Source: Chloroflexota bacterium (GTDB taxonomy: Bacteria; Chloroflexota; UBA6077; JACCZL01). Taken from it: DNA of 48,477 bases. The DNA lies in NCBI GenBank assembly GCA_020845495.1, contig JADLFM010000238.1, positions 1 to 48,477 on the forward strand. Reading direction: 5' to 3'. Positions 40,659 through 48,477 of this stretch are shown piece by piece. Position 1 is the stretch's first letter; every line of letters begins with the position of its first letter. The notes under the pieces were generated by a model that made no database searches, was not told the DNA's origin, and saw only the letters and a program-made list of their open reading frames with translations. A program made the translations under genes and the position numbers.

Positions 40659-41240
40659 ATGTACGACCTTGCCATCGTTGGGGGCGGGCCGGCAGGTGCG
40701 AGCGCGGCGACGTTTACCGCGCGCGCCGGGCTACAGACCGTCGTGCTGGACGCCGACAAGGGGATGACTCGGCGCGCCATGCTCAACAATCACCTCGGGT
40801 TCCCGGAAGGTGTGACCGGTCCAGACCTTGTGGATCGCGGCGAGGAGCAGGCCAGGCACGCCGGCGCGGAGTGGGTGAAGGCCGATGTCACGGGCCTGGA
40901 CCGCCGCGACGACGGCTTCGGCCTGAGCACCGAAGACGGCCGTAGCTTCGAGGCCCGCCAGGTACTCCTGACGATTGGCGCGAATCTGGATCTAGCCCGG
41001 AAGGCTGGCCTGGAGACGAAGCCGGGTACCGAGCCCCGCATCAACGAGGTCATCGCCGTCGATCCCCAGGGCCGGACCAGCATGCCTGGCGTATGGGCCG
41101 CCGGGACCGCCGCTGGCGTGAGCGTCCACACCATCGTGACGTCCGGCGATGGCGCCCGGGTAGCAATCGACATCATCAGCGAACAGAAGGGAAAACGGTG
41201 GGTCGATCACGACGTCCTGCCGAAGCCCGCCGGCGCGTGA
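40659..41240 (+). CDS. short FAD-dependent oxidoreductase, thioredoxin-reductase-like
   Basis: This 193-aa protein starts at ATG 40659 behind GGAGG. YDLAIVGGGPAGASAATFTARAG is the FAD-binding Rossmann loop, and GRTSMPGVWAAGTAAG with the following helix is the second FAD motif of thioredoxin reductases. The central NADPH domain and the CxxC pair are missing: the chain goes from the first FAD half straight to the second. Such short forms occur in other bacteria as stand-alone flavoproteins of unclear partner. A hairpin terminator follows. Confidence 0.8.
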   Translation: MYDLAIVGGGPAGASAATFTARAGLQTVVLDADKGMTRRAMLNNHLGFPEGVTGPDLVDRGEEQARHAGAEWVKADVTGLDRRDDGFGLSTEDGRSFEARQVLLTIGANLDLARKAGLETKPGTEPRINEVIAVDPQGRTSMPGVWAAGTAAGVSVHTIVTSGDGARVAIDIISEQKGKRWVDHDVLPKPAGA

Positions 41241-41285
41241 ACCTGGTCCGACAAAGCAGCCGCCACGTCAGCGGCGTAGCCCGAA

Positions 41286-41317
41286 GCCGCGCCGGCCGTG
41301 GACACAGCCGGCGCGGC
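41286..41317 (+). terminator. GC-rich hairpin after the short flavoprotein gene
   Basis: GCCGCGCCGGC (41286-41296) pairs perfectly with GCCGGCGCGGC (41307-41317) around a ten-base loop, 46 bases after the stop. The T-tract is weak. Confidence 0.6.
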
Positions 41318-41465
41318 CGTTCGTCCCTGACTCATCTTGCTGCACCAACGTCATGGTGGAATCTCCATGGCCGTAGCCAGGGCGCATCTGGGATCCGCCG
41401 TGGTATCGGTGCAGCAGGTGCCGTGAGCCGCTGACGCGCAGCCACGCGGCCTCTCTGACGAGCTG

Positions 41466-41765
41466 CTAGCGCACTGCCGCCGGCAATGGAGCCGGCTCCA
41501 GCATCAACTCGTCGATGTAGCACCAGCCCCAATCGTCGCCGGCCTCGAAGGACTGCATGATCGGGTGTTCGGTGGTCTGGAAGTGCCGTGTGGCGTGTCG
41601 GTTCGGCGAGCTATCACAACAGCCGACGTGGCCACAGCCCAGGCAAAGCCGCAGATGTACCCAACGACTCCCAGTTTGTAGGCACTCCTCGCAGCCGTTC
41701 GGCGTACGCGGGGTGACGTCACGCACCTGGTCAAGGTGTGTGCATGCTGTCCGATTCTGAGCCAT
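41466..41765 (-). CDS. UBP-type zinc finger protein
   Basis: This 99-aa protein has a single zf-UBP domain: CTHLDQVRDV, GCEECLQTGSRWVHLRLCLGCGHVGCCDSS, and HATRHFQTTEHPIMQSFEAGDDWGWCYID, with the Cys/His ligands in place. In eukaryotes this fold binds the ubiquitin tail; bacterial members are common in Actinobacteria and Chloroflexota, and their role is unclear. ATG 41765 follows GGAGGGG by five bases. A longer upstream frame lacks an RBS. Confidence 0.85.
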   Translation of the reverse strand: MAQNRTACTHLDQVRDVTPRTPNGCEECLQTGSRWVHLRLCLGCGHVGCCDSSPNRHATRHFQTTEHPIMQSFEAGDDWGWCYIDELMLEPAPLPAAVR

Positions 41766-42170
41766 TGCAGCCCCTCCGATCGATTCTGCTATCGTCGTCA
41801 CGTGTGCCACTGACCCGTGGGCGGCAAGCCTTCGCGCCGCTACGAGCCGTCGAATCAGCCCGGCACTAGCGCCCGCTTGTCTGCTGCCACGGTCGCTCGC
41901 CCGATACGCTTCCGCCTCGTGCCAGAAAGTCCGGGCTTGTGCGAAGGAGTCCGGGTCAGGGTCGAACCGTGCAGAAACCGTACCCGGCTGGACGCTGGGT
42001 CGGATGCCGGGGCTGGGCACTCACCCTGCACCGGCGAGCCTCCTCCCTGACGGCCAGTTCGCGCCGTCTCGCGCGCAGCCTGCAGCGCTCGAGGAGCGTG
42101 CTGCGCACCCACCCCAGATAGCCCGTGGCGGGACACGGCAGGCGCGACGGCGAGGTACGGCAGGCGCCGC
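41766..42170. other. intergenic region, no clear gene
   Basis: About 400 bases lie between the zf-UBP gene and the end of the endonuclease III gene. I see no protein with both an RBS and recognisable features. Confidence 0.45.
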
Positions 42171-42857
42171 TCAGCGGTCGGCGACAACCTCGGCCGGCGC
42201 GAGCACACCGATCTTTGGGCAGACGTCCGCCAGAGGGCAGACCTCACAGTGCGGCCGCGGCGCCTTGCAGATCGTTCGGCCATGCTGGATCAGCAGCATA
42301 TGGAAGTCGTACACCTCCCCGGCCGGCACGATCGCCTCCAGGGTACGGTGCGCCGCCGCTTCGCTCACCTTCGGCCCGACGAGCCCGAGCCGCTTGCTGA
42401 CCCGGTAGACGTGGGTGTCCACCGGCAGCGCCGGCAAGTCGAGGTTGAACAACAGCACGCAGGCCGCCGTCTTGGGGCCCACGCCGTGCAGCGAGGTCAG
42501 CCAGTCGCGCGCCTCGCCGAGTGGCACTGCACGCAGGAAGTCGAGGCTGTACTCGCCACGCCGGGCGTGGATTGTCTGGAGCACCTGCTTGATGCGCGGC
42601 GCCTTCATGTTGGCCAGCCCGCCCATCCGGATGGCATCCGCGATTGCCGAGGCCGGTGCCTGTGCGACGCATTCCCACGATCCAAACGTCGACCGAAGGC
42701 TCTCGAAGGCACGGGCGGTATTCAGATCCGAGGTGTGTTGTGAGAGGATCGTTCCGATCAGCCCGCTCAGCGGATCGTTCGGCTGGTTGGGTGGCGGCGG
42801 GCCGTAGTAGTCGCGGAGGCGCTCGACCACGAGCTCAGGTGAGGGAGCGGTGCTCAT
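42171..42857 (-). CDS. endonuclease III-like DNA glycosylase/AP lyase
   Basis: This 228-aa HhH-GPD repair enzyme has the helix-hairpin-helix LHGVGPKTAACVLLF with its catalytic Lys, then the catalytic Asp in PVDTHVYRVSKRLGL. A C-terminal [4Fe-4S] loop with four Cys spaced 6-2-5 (CKAPRPHCEVCPLADVC) closes the domain. PLSGLIGTILSQHTSD is the usual N-terminal motif. It removes oxidised pyrimidines from DNA. The length is normal, and it is alone on its strand between unrelated genes. Confidence 0.92.
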   Translation of the reverse strand: MSTAPSPELVVERLRDYYGPPPPNQPNDPLSGLIGTILSQHTSDLNTARAFESLRSTFGSWECVAQAPASAIADAIRMGGLANMKAPRIKQVLQTIHARRGEYSLDFLRAVPLGEARDWLTSLHGVGPKTAACVLLFNLDLPALPVDTHVYRVSKRLGLVGPKVSEAAAHRTLEAIVPAGEVYDFHMLLIQHGRTICKAPRPHCEVCPLADVCPKIGVLAPAEVVADR

Positions 42858-43022
42858 GGCCGACCAGTATATACGCCGACGCGTAACCCCGCCCTTAGGA
42901 GCTCCGGCCGCCAGACGTGGCGCTCATTCCCCGGCCCCCTCGCTCACGTGCGGACGGGAGGACCATGAGGTGAGAGAGCACTCCCGGGAACGGAGGGAAC
43001 GGGGGGACCGGAGGGAAGAAGG

Positions 43023-43493
43023 TCATCCTCGGCTGCCCTGCGCTGGCTGGCTCACCTGGCCGCCCCGCCCCTCGACGCTGCGCTGAATCGAGCGGAGGGC
43101 CGTCTCCAACCCATCCGCAATTGCTGCGTCTCGGCTCCCGCGCGAGCGGGCGGCCTCTCGTGAAAGATCCGGTGACGGCGTGAACGAGAGGTGTACGGTC
43201 AGCCGACATGAGGCCGCGTCGTCCGGGCCAATGACGGCGAGCCATCCACGGTACCGCTGCTCGCCGTCCGCTCCCCACTCCATCTGACGCTGGCTCGCAT
43301 CTACCCGGTAGAAGCCATCGACATCGTAGCGGCGCCCACTGACTTCGCCGTGCAGGTGGACCCGCCCCGGGCCGTGCGGCTCGACGTGACGGAGGGTTGG
43401 TAGGTAGGAGGGCAGGTTCGTCACGTCGCTGACGAATGCGAAGACCGTTTCGGGTGTTCCCTGGATCGCCAACGAGTGCTCGAATTCGCTCAT
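43023..43493 (-). CDS. SRPBCC (START-like) domain protein
   Basis: This 156-aa protein of the polyketide cyclase/SRPBCC type has FEHSLAIQGTPETVFAFVSDVTNLPSYLP, then VEPHGPGRVHLHGEV and the C-terminal amphipathic helix DGLETALRSIQRSVEG. The fold makes a hydrophobic pocket for lipids or other ligands. ATG 43493 follows GGGAG by five bases and has another ATG in front of it. Partners and ligand are unknown. Confidence 0.75.
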   Translation of the reverse strand: MSEFEHSLAIQGTPETVFAFVSDVTNLPSYLPTLRHVEPHGPGRVHLHGEVSGRRYDVDGFYRVDASQRQMEWGADGEQRYRGWLAVIGPDDAASCRLTVHLSFTPSPDLSREAARSRGSRDAAIADGLETALRSIQRSVEGRGGQVSQPAQGSRG

Positions 43494-43666
43494 CATGACT
43501 CCCGGAGTCAGGGTGTATCGGCTGCTCGACATGGCCGACAGTCAACGGGCCGGCTCGGAGCGCATGCGGCCCATGACGCAGCCGGCGCGCAACATCGGTG
43601 CCACCAGCCCCCGCCTGAGACGGCCCCTTGCTACGCCGGGCGCCCCCTCACCACTGGCCACCCGGG

Positions 43667-44434
43667 CTACGGGCCCTTCACGATCACGCCGCCATCCACC
43701 ACCATGACGTGGCCGGTCACCATCGACGACTCATCGCTGGCCAGATAGAGCGCGGCGTAGGCGATATCCTCCGGCTCCGCCACCCGGCCAAGTGGTATCC
43801 GCGATGCCGAGCGGGCCAGCCGTGCGCCGCCGTCGAGCGACGGGTCCATCATCTCCGGGTTCATCGGCGTCCGGACGGCGCCTGGACAGATGCAATTGAT
43901 CCGGATCTGGTCAGGGGCATAGTCGAACGCCGCCTGTCGGGTCAGTTGCACGATTGCGCCCTTGGCCGCCGCGTACGCCGCGAAGCCGTTGAAGGCCACT
44001 AGCCCCTGGTTCGAGGCCGTGTTGACGATCGAGCCGCCCCCCTGTGCCAGCATATGCGGGATGGCGTGCTTCATGCCCCGGTAGACGCCGCCCAGGTTCA
44101 GGTTCAGGCAGTGCGCCCACGCCTCTTCGGACGTCTCGTGCACCTTGCCGAAGAAGTTGACGCCGACGTTGTTCATCATCACGTCGAGCCGCCCGAAGGC
44201 GTCGACTGCCGTCTCAGTCAGTCGGCGCACGTCGTCGTCTTGACGCACGTCACAGTGGACGTACTGGGCGTCTGCGCCGGTCGCACGGACCAGCCGTAGC
44301 GTCTCCTCGGCCTCCGCGTCGTTGACGTCGCCGAAGACGACGCGCGCCCCTTCCTTGCCGAACACGACCGCGGTTGCCCGCCCGATGCCGGTCGCCGCAC
44401 CGGCGATGACGGCCACCTTGCCTTCCAGTCGCAC
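43667..44434 (-). CDS. SDR-family oxidoreductase
   Basis: This is a classical SDR of 255 aa with GAATGIG as the cofactor loop, NNVG, Ser in NTASNQG and YAAAK as the Tyr/Lys pair, ending MVVDGG. Asp after the second strand (VVFGDVND) favours NAD. I chose GTG 44434 because it starts right at the first strand (VRLEGKVAVIAG) and GGAGG lies 9-10 bases upstream; the open frame extends far upstream without protein character. The substrate is unknown. A second SDR lies just upstream on the same strand. Confidence 0.85.
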   Translation of the reverse strand: MRLEGKVAVIAGAATGIGRATAVVFGKEGARVVFGDVNDAEAEETLRLVRATGADAQYVHCDVRQDDDVRRLTETAVDAFGRLDVMMNNVGVNFFGKVHETSEEAWAHCLNLNLGGVYRGMKHAIPHMLAQGGGSIVNTASNQGLVAFNGFAAYAAAKGAIVQLTRQAAFDYAPDQIRINCICPGAVRTPMNPEMMDPSLDGGARLARSASRIPLGRVAEPEDIAYAALYLASDESSMVTGHVMVVDGGVIVKGP

Positions 44435-44520
44435 CCTACGATTCCTCCGTCTCGTGCCTGGCCCGCGGCGCATGCCAGCATGGCCGGCGGCGCTGGCCCG
44501 AGAGTAGTCCGAGTTGAGTC

Positions 44521-45321
44521 TCAGTAGTAGATGGCGCGGGGTGTGCCGCCGCCGGCCGCGATCACGTCGCCATTGATTGCGAGCGACTTCGGCGAGGCCA
44601 GGAACGTCACGATGTAGGCGATGTGGCGGGCGTCGATCAGCGTGCGAACGGTGTTGCCCGCGGCCATCCGCCGCTCGACCTCCTCTGGCGTGAGCCCCTG
44701 GGCTTCGGCGCGGGCCGCCACGACGCCTTCCGTCTTTTCGGTGCGTGTCAGCCCCGGATGCACGACTGTCACATTGATCCCGTGTGGCCCAAGTTCGTCG
44801 GCAAGGTTCTTCGTCAGCGCGACGACTGCCACGTTGCGCATGCTCCCGACGATCGAGCCGGTGCCGCGCGCTGCCAGCCCACTGATGTTGATGATCCGGC
44901 CCCAACTCTGGCGCTGCATGATCGGGGCGACCTCGCGGGCGCAGCGAAGATAACCCATCACCTTTGTATTCATATCGTCGAAGAAGGCGGCATCGTCGAT
45001 CTCGGCCAGCGTCGGCGGACGCGATTGACCGCCCGGCTTCGCGGCCGCGTTCACCAGGATGTCGACTCGGCCAAACGCGCTCATCACCCGCTGCACCATC
45101 GCGTGGACGGCATCGTCGCTGGCCGTATCGGCAGAAACAGTGATGATCCGGCGCCCGGTCTCGAACGCGATCTCCTGACGAGTCTGCTCCAAGGCCGCCT
45201 CGTTACGGGCGACGAGTGCAACGTCGACGCCTTCAAGGGCAAGTTCCCGCGCGATTGCCTTGCCGATGCCACGGCTCCCGCCGGTCACGATAGCGGTCTT
45301 GCCGACAAGTTCGAGGTCCAT
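44521..45321 (-). CDS. SDR-family protein lacking the usual Tyr/Lys pair
   Basis: This 266-aa SDR fold has TGGSRGIG, NAAA in place of NNAG, and NISGLAARG with a Ser. Where the YxxxK motif belongs, the sequence reads IVGSMRNVAVVALTKNLADEL, with no catalytic Tyr or Lys. The rest (HGINVTVVHPGLTRTE) is normal. Either a different residue acts or the protein is a non-catalytic or altered-specificity member. It lies 86 bases before the other SDR gene on the same strand, so co-transcription is likely. Confidence 0.8.
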   Translation of the reverse strand: MDLELVGKTAIVTGGSRGIGKAIARELALEGVDVALVARNEAALEQTRQEIAFETGRRIITVSADTASDDAVHAMVQRVMSAFGRVDILVNAAAKPGGQSRPPTLAEIDDAAFFDDMNTKVMGYLRCAREVAPIMQRQSWGRIINISGLAARGTGSIVGSMRNVAVVALTKNLADELGPHGINVTVVHPGLTRTEKTEGVVAARAEAQGLTPEEVERRMAAGNTVRTLIDARHIAYIVTFLASPKSLAINGDVIAAGGGTPRAIYY

Positions 45322-45493
45322 CGGTCACCCCCTTCGGTCAGCTACCTCGGGGACATGATGGATGATGGACGTCGCTGGACGCGAACGCGAGACGCGGGCA
45401 ACGGGCAGTAGCGGGCCGCTCTCGGGCCTGCGCGAGCAGCAGGCCATCGGTTCTCTCCGCACGCACAATCGAGTCGAGGGCGATTGGACGGGC

Positions 45494-46054
45494 TCAGCCG
45501 GGGCGGCCGGGCCGCTGGGTGTCGGTGAGGGTGGGCGAAGCCCGCAGCGCCGAGCGGAGTCGGCGGAGGCAGCGTGTACGTAACGGCCCCACCGTTTCGG
45601 GAGAAACTCCGAGGCGCTCGGCGATCTGCGCGTATGAGGGGCTGGCTGGGTCGTAGAAGAACGCGTGGACCAACTGCCGGTCGCGGTCGGAGAGGGAGGC
45701 CACCGCTGCTCGGAGCGCGGCGTCGCGCTCGCGGTCGATGACCGCGTCGTCCGGGAGTGGGTCCGGGTCCGTCGCCAGGAGCGCCTCACCCTCGAACGCT
45801 TCGCCATTCCGCTCGGTGCCGCGCGCGCGGCGGCGAATGGCCCGCTGCGCCTGGCGTGCCGCGATTGTCGCGAGCCAGCCGGCGAGACCCCGTTCGTCGC
45901 GCAGGGACGGGAGACCATCCCAGGCTGCTAACCAGACATCCTGGAACAGATCGGCCGCCTCTTCTCCGTCGATGCCACAGCGCCGGATGACCGCGTACAC
46001 CAGACGCGCGTAGTTGCGGACGAGTGTCTCCCAGGCAGCCTGGTCGCCTCGCAA
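45494..46054 (-). CDS. ECF-type RNA polymerase sigma factor
   Basis: Region 2 is AWETLVRNYARLVYAVIRRCG to GEEAADLFQDVWLAAWDGL. Region 4 is ALRAAVASLSDRDRQLVHAF, then YAQIAERLGVSPETVGPLRTRCLRRLRSALR, the helix-turn-helix that reads the -35. Between them lies a short acidic linker. The chain is about 186 aa. The start is unclear: TTG 46054 is the only usual start codon in frame, and the frame stays open upstream, so a rarer start is possible. No zinc-finger anti-sigma gene is adjacent. Confidence 0.85.
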   Translation of the reverse strand: MRGDQAAWETLVRNYARLVYAVIRRCGIDGEEAADLFQDVWLAAWDGLPSLRDERGLAGWLATIAARQAQRAIRRRARGTERNGEAFEGEALLATDPDPLPDDAVIDRERDAALRAAVASLSDRDRQLVHAFFYDPASPSYAQIAERLGVSPETVGPLRTRCLRRLRSALRASPTLTDTQRPGRPG

Positions 46055-46597
46055 GCATGCCGCAACAATTCCGCTATTGATTGGGCGATCGCCCTGTCCT
46101 GGCCCGCGCTGCCGGCTCAGAACACTGAGCGGCCAGCGTGGATCATGGCTTGCGCTGGCGATGACCTCGCCTCCTGGAAGACCGTGGTGCAGCGGCAGTG
46201 ACGCGTAGGGCGTATGCTACCGGACTACGCCAGTCACGTCCACCCCAGGCGCGGCCGCCGATGCCCCGCCGGCCACGTTACCGGTCGCAATCGTGGCGTC
46301 TCAGCGATGCTTTCGCGACGCGATCCGGATGCGCTGGTACCTGGCCGGGCGACGCGCCCGTCACCCAACTCGACGCTACGCCGGCGGTCCGCGTGTCGAT
46401 GGAGCGCCTCTCTGCTCCACCGCCACGGGACGGCGGGCGCTACGATCGCCGAGCTCAGCATCGGGCAGTTGCGATCGAAGGCGTAGCCTGCTCAGACGTT
46501 CGCGGCGAGCGTGGCCAAACCAGGTCCGGACGGAACCAGAGGTCCAGGCGATGGAGGTGCCGGTGCGTCCGAGCGGCCCACGCGCCCGACCATGCGT
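46055..46597. other. gap between the sigma factor and its upstream neighbour
   Basis: About 540 bases hold several open frames on both strands, none with an RBS and recognisable features. A degraded gene or a long leader is possible. Confidence 0.45.
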
Positions 46598-47176
46598 CTA
46601 GAGACGCACGGTCGGGATCTCGATGAGCTCGTAGGTCAGCCCGATCTCCATCCGGTGCTCGCCCGCGACCAGCCGGTCCAGCGCGAACTGCCCCAGGTCG
46701 TCGACTGCCGTCTCGAGCCGTCCGGATGGTCCCTCGATGATGACCCAGGCATTCGTCAGGTCCGGCGGGCTCGCCGTGACCTGCCCAAGCATCCGGAGCC
46801 GTCCGGCAATCGAGCTCTCGCCGACTTCCAGGTCGATCTCGATGCCGCCCGCCTGGTACATCAGGCGCGGGTGCTCGATGCTCGCCGACCGTACACCCGC
46901 GACACGGGGTTGCAGGCGATTGTCGTACACGAGCGCCGCGACCAGCCGCCGCCACATCGATGGGCGTGGTGCATCCGCGCCGATCGCCTGGCCGGCGATC
47001 CGTACAGCTCGGTTCACGAGCCAGGGTGGCGGATCCTCGCCGGACGCACTGAGCCAGTCGACGACGGCGTCGACCTCCTCGACGCTGAGACGCCCTTCGG
47101 CAAGCTCGGTGAGAATCCGCGGGATGTCAGGCGGCGCGCCGCCCGCGTCGCCCCCCAACTCATTGGTAGTGCCCAT
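46598..47176 (-). CDS. hypothetical protein upstream of the ECF sigma gene
   Basis: This 192-aa protein is not firmly recognised. ATG 47176 is preceded by GGAGGCAAGGT. The N-terminal ~60 residues form helices (IPRILTELAEGRLSVEEVDAVVDWL, LVNRAVRIAG) that resemble the short helical front of anti-sigma-like or sigma-linked proteins. The last ~80 are beta-rich (GGIEIDLEVGESSIAGRLRMLGQV, VIIEGPSGRLETAVDDLGQFALDRL), like a carboxypeptidase-regulatory domain. Helix-plus-beta proteins of this kind often neighbour ECF sigma genes in Chloroflexota, from general recall. No membrane segment is seen. Confidence 0.6.
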   Translation of the reverse strand: MGTTNELGGDAGGAPPDIPRILTELAEGRLSVEEVDAVVDWLSASGEDPPPWLVNRAVRIAGQAIGADAPRPSMWRRLVAALVYDNRLQPRVAGVRSASIEHPRLMYQAGGIEIDLEVGESSIAGRLRMLGQVTASPPDLTNAWVIIEGPSGRLETAVDDLGQFALDRLVAGEHRMEIGLTYELIEIPTVRL

Positions 47177-47689
47177 ACCTTGCCTCCACACGGCATCTCC
47201 TCATCTTCATTAAGTAGTCGGCGGAATCGAACCGTTCGAACAGGGCTCAGATGGGCCATCTTCATCAGATGGGCCATCTTCAGGTGATCTGCCTGATGAC
47301 CATGACCGTACGCGGCAATCCCTACTCTCTACCGCATCCCTCTCAGCGGCATGCGGCCACGCTCGTGTACCGGGCTCAGCACACCTCGTCCAACGCCGCC
47401 ACTGGGTGTCATGCCCAAGACAGAGCACAGCACACACCAGGGCGCTCCCCCACCCTGGCGCAACGGAGCCTTCCGTCGCCCGGGGACGCTACGATGCTCG
47501 CTGGCGACGCCCGCTGGCAGCGCCCGTCTCAAGAGATGGATTCGGCGTAGCTGTTGTTCCCACTCCCTGAAACGGAACGAGGGGTCGGGGCGTGGCTACA
47601 GACGCGTACGGATCACCAGCACGCCCTCACATAGGGCACGAGCAGGTCTCACGGCGGACTCAGGCCATAGAGATCTCGACCCGGAAGCC
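47177..47689. other. intergenic region with a palindromic direct repeat
   Basis: About 510 bases lie between the two minus-strand genes. Apart from the repeat listed separately, it holds a CGAAC-C-GTTCG palindrome near 47228-47238. No gene is supported. Confidence 0.45.
47247..47282 (-). promoter_or_regulatory. two 18-bp direct repeats, each a palindrome
   Basis: TCAGATGGGCCATCTTCA occurs twice in tandem (47247-47264, 47265-47282); each contains the palindrome AGATGG-G-CCATCT. They lie 71 bases before the gene at 47176 and could be a two-site operator. Confidence 0.55.
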
Positions 47690-48061
47690 TCACACGAGCA
47701 CTTCACTCAACACATCGCCGTCGCGCACGTCAGTTGGCATCGCGGGGGTAGGAACGGTGTAGCCGCCAGCATCGCCTCGGGCTGCCCCGTCAGACGGCGT
47801 CGCGGGTCGTGTGTAGCCGCCAGCATCGCCTCGGGCCGCCCCGTCAGACGGCGTCGCGGGTCGCGCATAGCCGCCAGCATCGCCCCAGGCTGCCCCGTCA
47901 GACGACGTCGCGGGTCGCGCATAGCCGCCAGCATCGCCCCAGGCTGCCCCGTCAGACGACGTCGCGGGTCGTGCATAGCCACCGGCATCGCCGGCAAAAG
48001 CAGCGGTCGAGCTCGACACCGTGAGCAGAGCAGCGAGGGCCAGAGCCTTGAACGTACGCAT
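47690..48061 (-). CDS. secreted protein made of 18-residue repeats
   Basis: This 123-aa protein starts at ATG 48061, ten bases after GGAGG. MRTFKALALAALLTVSSST to AFA is a clear signal peptide with cleavage before GDAGG. The mature part is four units of 18 residues, GDAGGYARPATSSDGAAW and variants, then a partial fifth unit and a short acidic tail ending SEVLV. Each unit has one Tyr and two Asp. No family is recognised. It may be a surface or envelope-associated repeat protein. Confidence 0.75.
   Translation of the reverse strand: MRTFKALALAALLTVSSSTAAFAGDAGGYARPATSSDGAAWGDAGGYARPATSSDGAAWGDAGGYARPATPSDGAARGDAGGYTRPATPSDGAARGDAGGYTVPTPAMPTDVRDGDVLSEVLV
47777..47992. repeat. 54-bp tandem repeat, four copies
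   Basis: Four in-frame units of 54 bases encode the 18-residue repeats of the secreted protein, and a partial fifth follows toward 47745. Copies differ by only a few bases, so expansion is recent or homogenised. Confidence 0.9.
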
Positions 48062-48477
48062 CGGAACCATGCCTCCCGTCGGCCCCGACGTCGTCGGAGC
48101 GACTGCTTCGTCTGACGGCGGTCTATTGACCGCTCTTGACTAAGCAGTGGCCGGCGGCGGCCAAAATCGGTCAGGTGCACGGCAAACTTCGGCGGCACAC
48201 TGGGACCGTTGGCAGAAGGCACGAATGGGCCGGCAGTGAACGGCGGGCGTCAAAATCGGCACCGCGCTGCTGTGGGGACCGCTGCCACCGGCCTCAGGCA
48301 CGGCAGCAGCGCGGCTCGACCCGGCGTGCGACCGGGTTAGCAGCGCAGCCCTAGTCTCGACTTCCGCCCTTATGCCGCGACCTGGGGAGGGTGGTCTCCG
48401 AGAGACCGGGCATTCTGGGCGAGCGGTGTGGGCGACGGCGGGTCCGAAAAGTGGCGATACTCCGATTCGTGTCGGAC
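48062..48477. other. window end, no clear gene
   Basis: About 415 bases lie upstream of the repeat-protein gene. A GGTC-TATT-GACC palindrome lies near 48120 and may belong to its promoter. Open frames here lack support. Confidence 0.45.

Noticed and set aside
47225..47245. GGTTCGATTCC-like string (minus strand) resembling a tRNA T-arm
   Set aside because: The T-stem has only three good pairs and no acceptor, anticodon or D arm can be built around it.

Overview
The window is GC-rich, densely coded bacterial chromosome. No rRNA, tRNA or CRISPR array was seen. Gene content suggests a member of the Chloroflexota, perhaps close to Thermomicrobia. The hints are a tandem UspA protein, DUF983, a two-domain MaoC protein, many SDRs, Gram-positive-type RBSs, a GAAC-N4-GTTC SOS box and abundant short palindromes. 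This assignment is inference, because no marker gene is present.

Layout. 1-9.4 kb (mostly minus strand) is ordinary metabolism: a two-subunit ThDP decarboxylase of the sulfopyruvate type, an alpha/beta hydrolase, a uronate-dehydrogenase-like enzyme, LOG and GNAT proteins, an SDR, a MoaD/ThiS protein and a secreted GHL10 glycosidase-like protein. Among them sits a 91-aa protein with a Tyr/Trp-rich tail. It lies behind a structured leader that resembles a cobalamin-class riboswitch and appears to cover its Shine-Dalgarno.

9.8-24.0 kb (plus strand) is the most striking region. One co-directional run of eleven genes, with no gap above about 110 bp, starts directly after a LexA-type SOS box. The first eight are phage-type: portal, muralytic/C39-like protein, head-tail adaptor, scaffold-like coiled coil, HK97-fold capsid, small beta protein, propeller-like tail/fibre protein and holin-like protein. 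The last three are the mutasome genes imuA, imuB and dnaE2. No terminase, integrase, tape measure or tail tube is seen. This looks like a domesticated or reduced capsid locus tied to SOS mutagenesis. Palindromic and 15-bp repeats are inserted in frame in several of these genes.

24.3-27.5 kb encodes a large secreted beta-helix/Calx-beta protein. 27.9-31.4 kb holds a dead VOC gene and an NAD operon, nrtR-nadC-nadA, with a perfect palindromic operator over the nrtR promoter. 31.5-38.9 kb holds a leaderless small membrane protein, DUF983, UspA, MaoC and a three-gene sugar ABC importer. 39-48.5 kb holds mixed small genes (PPOX fold, short flavoprotein, zf-UBP, endonuclease III, SRPBCC, two SDRs), an ECF sigma factor with a companion protein, and a secreted protein made of 18-residue repeats.
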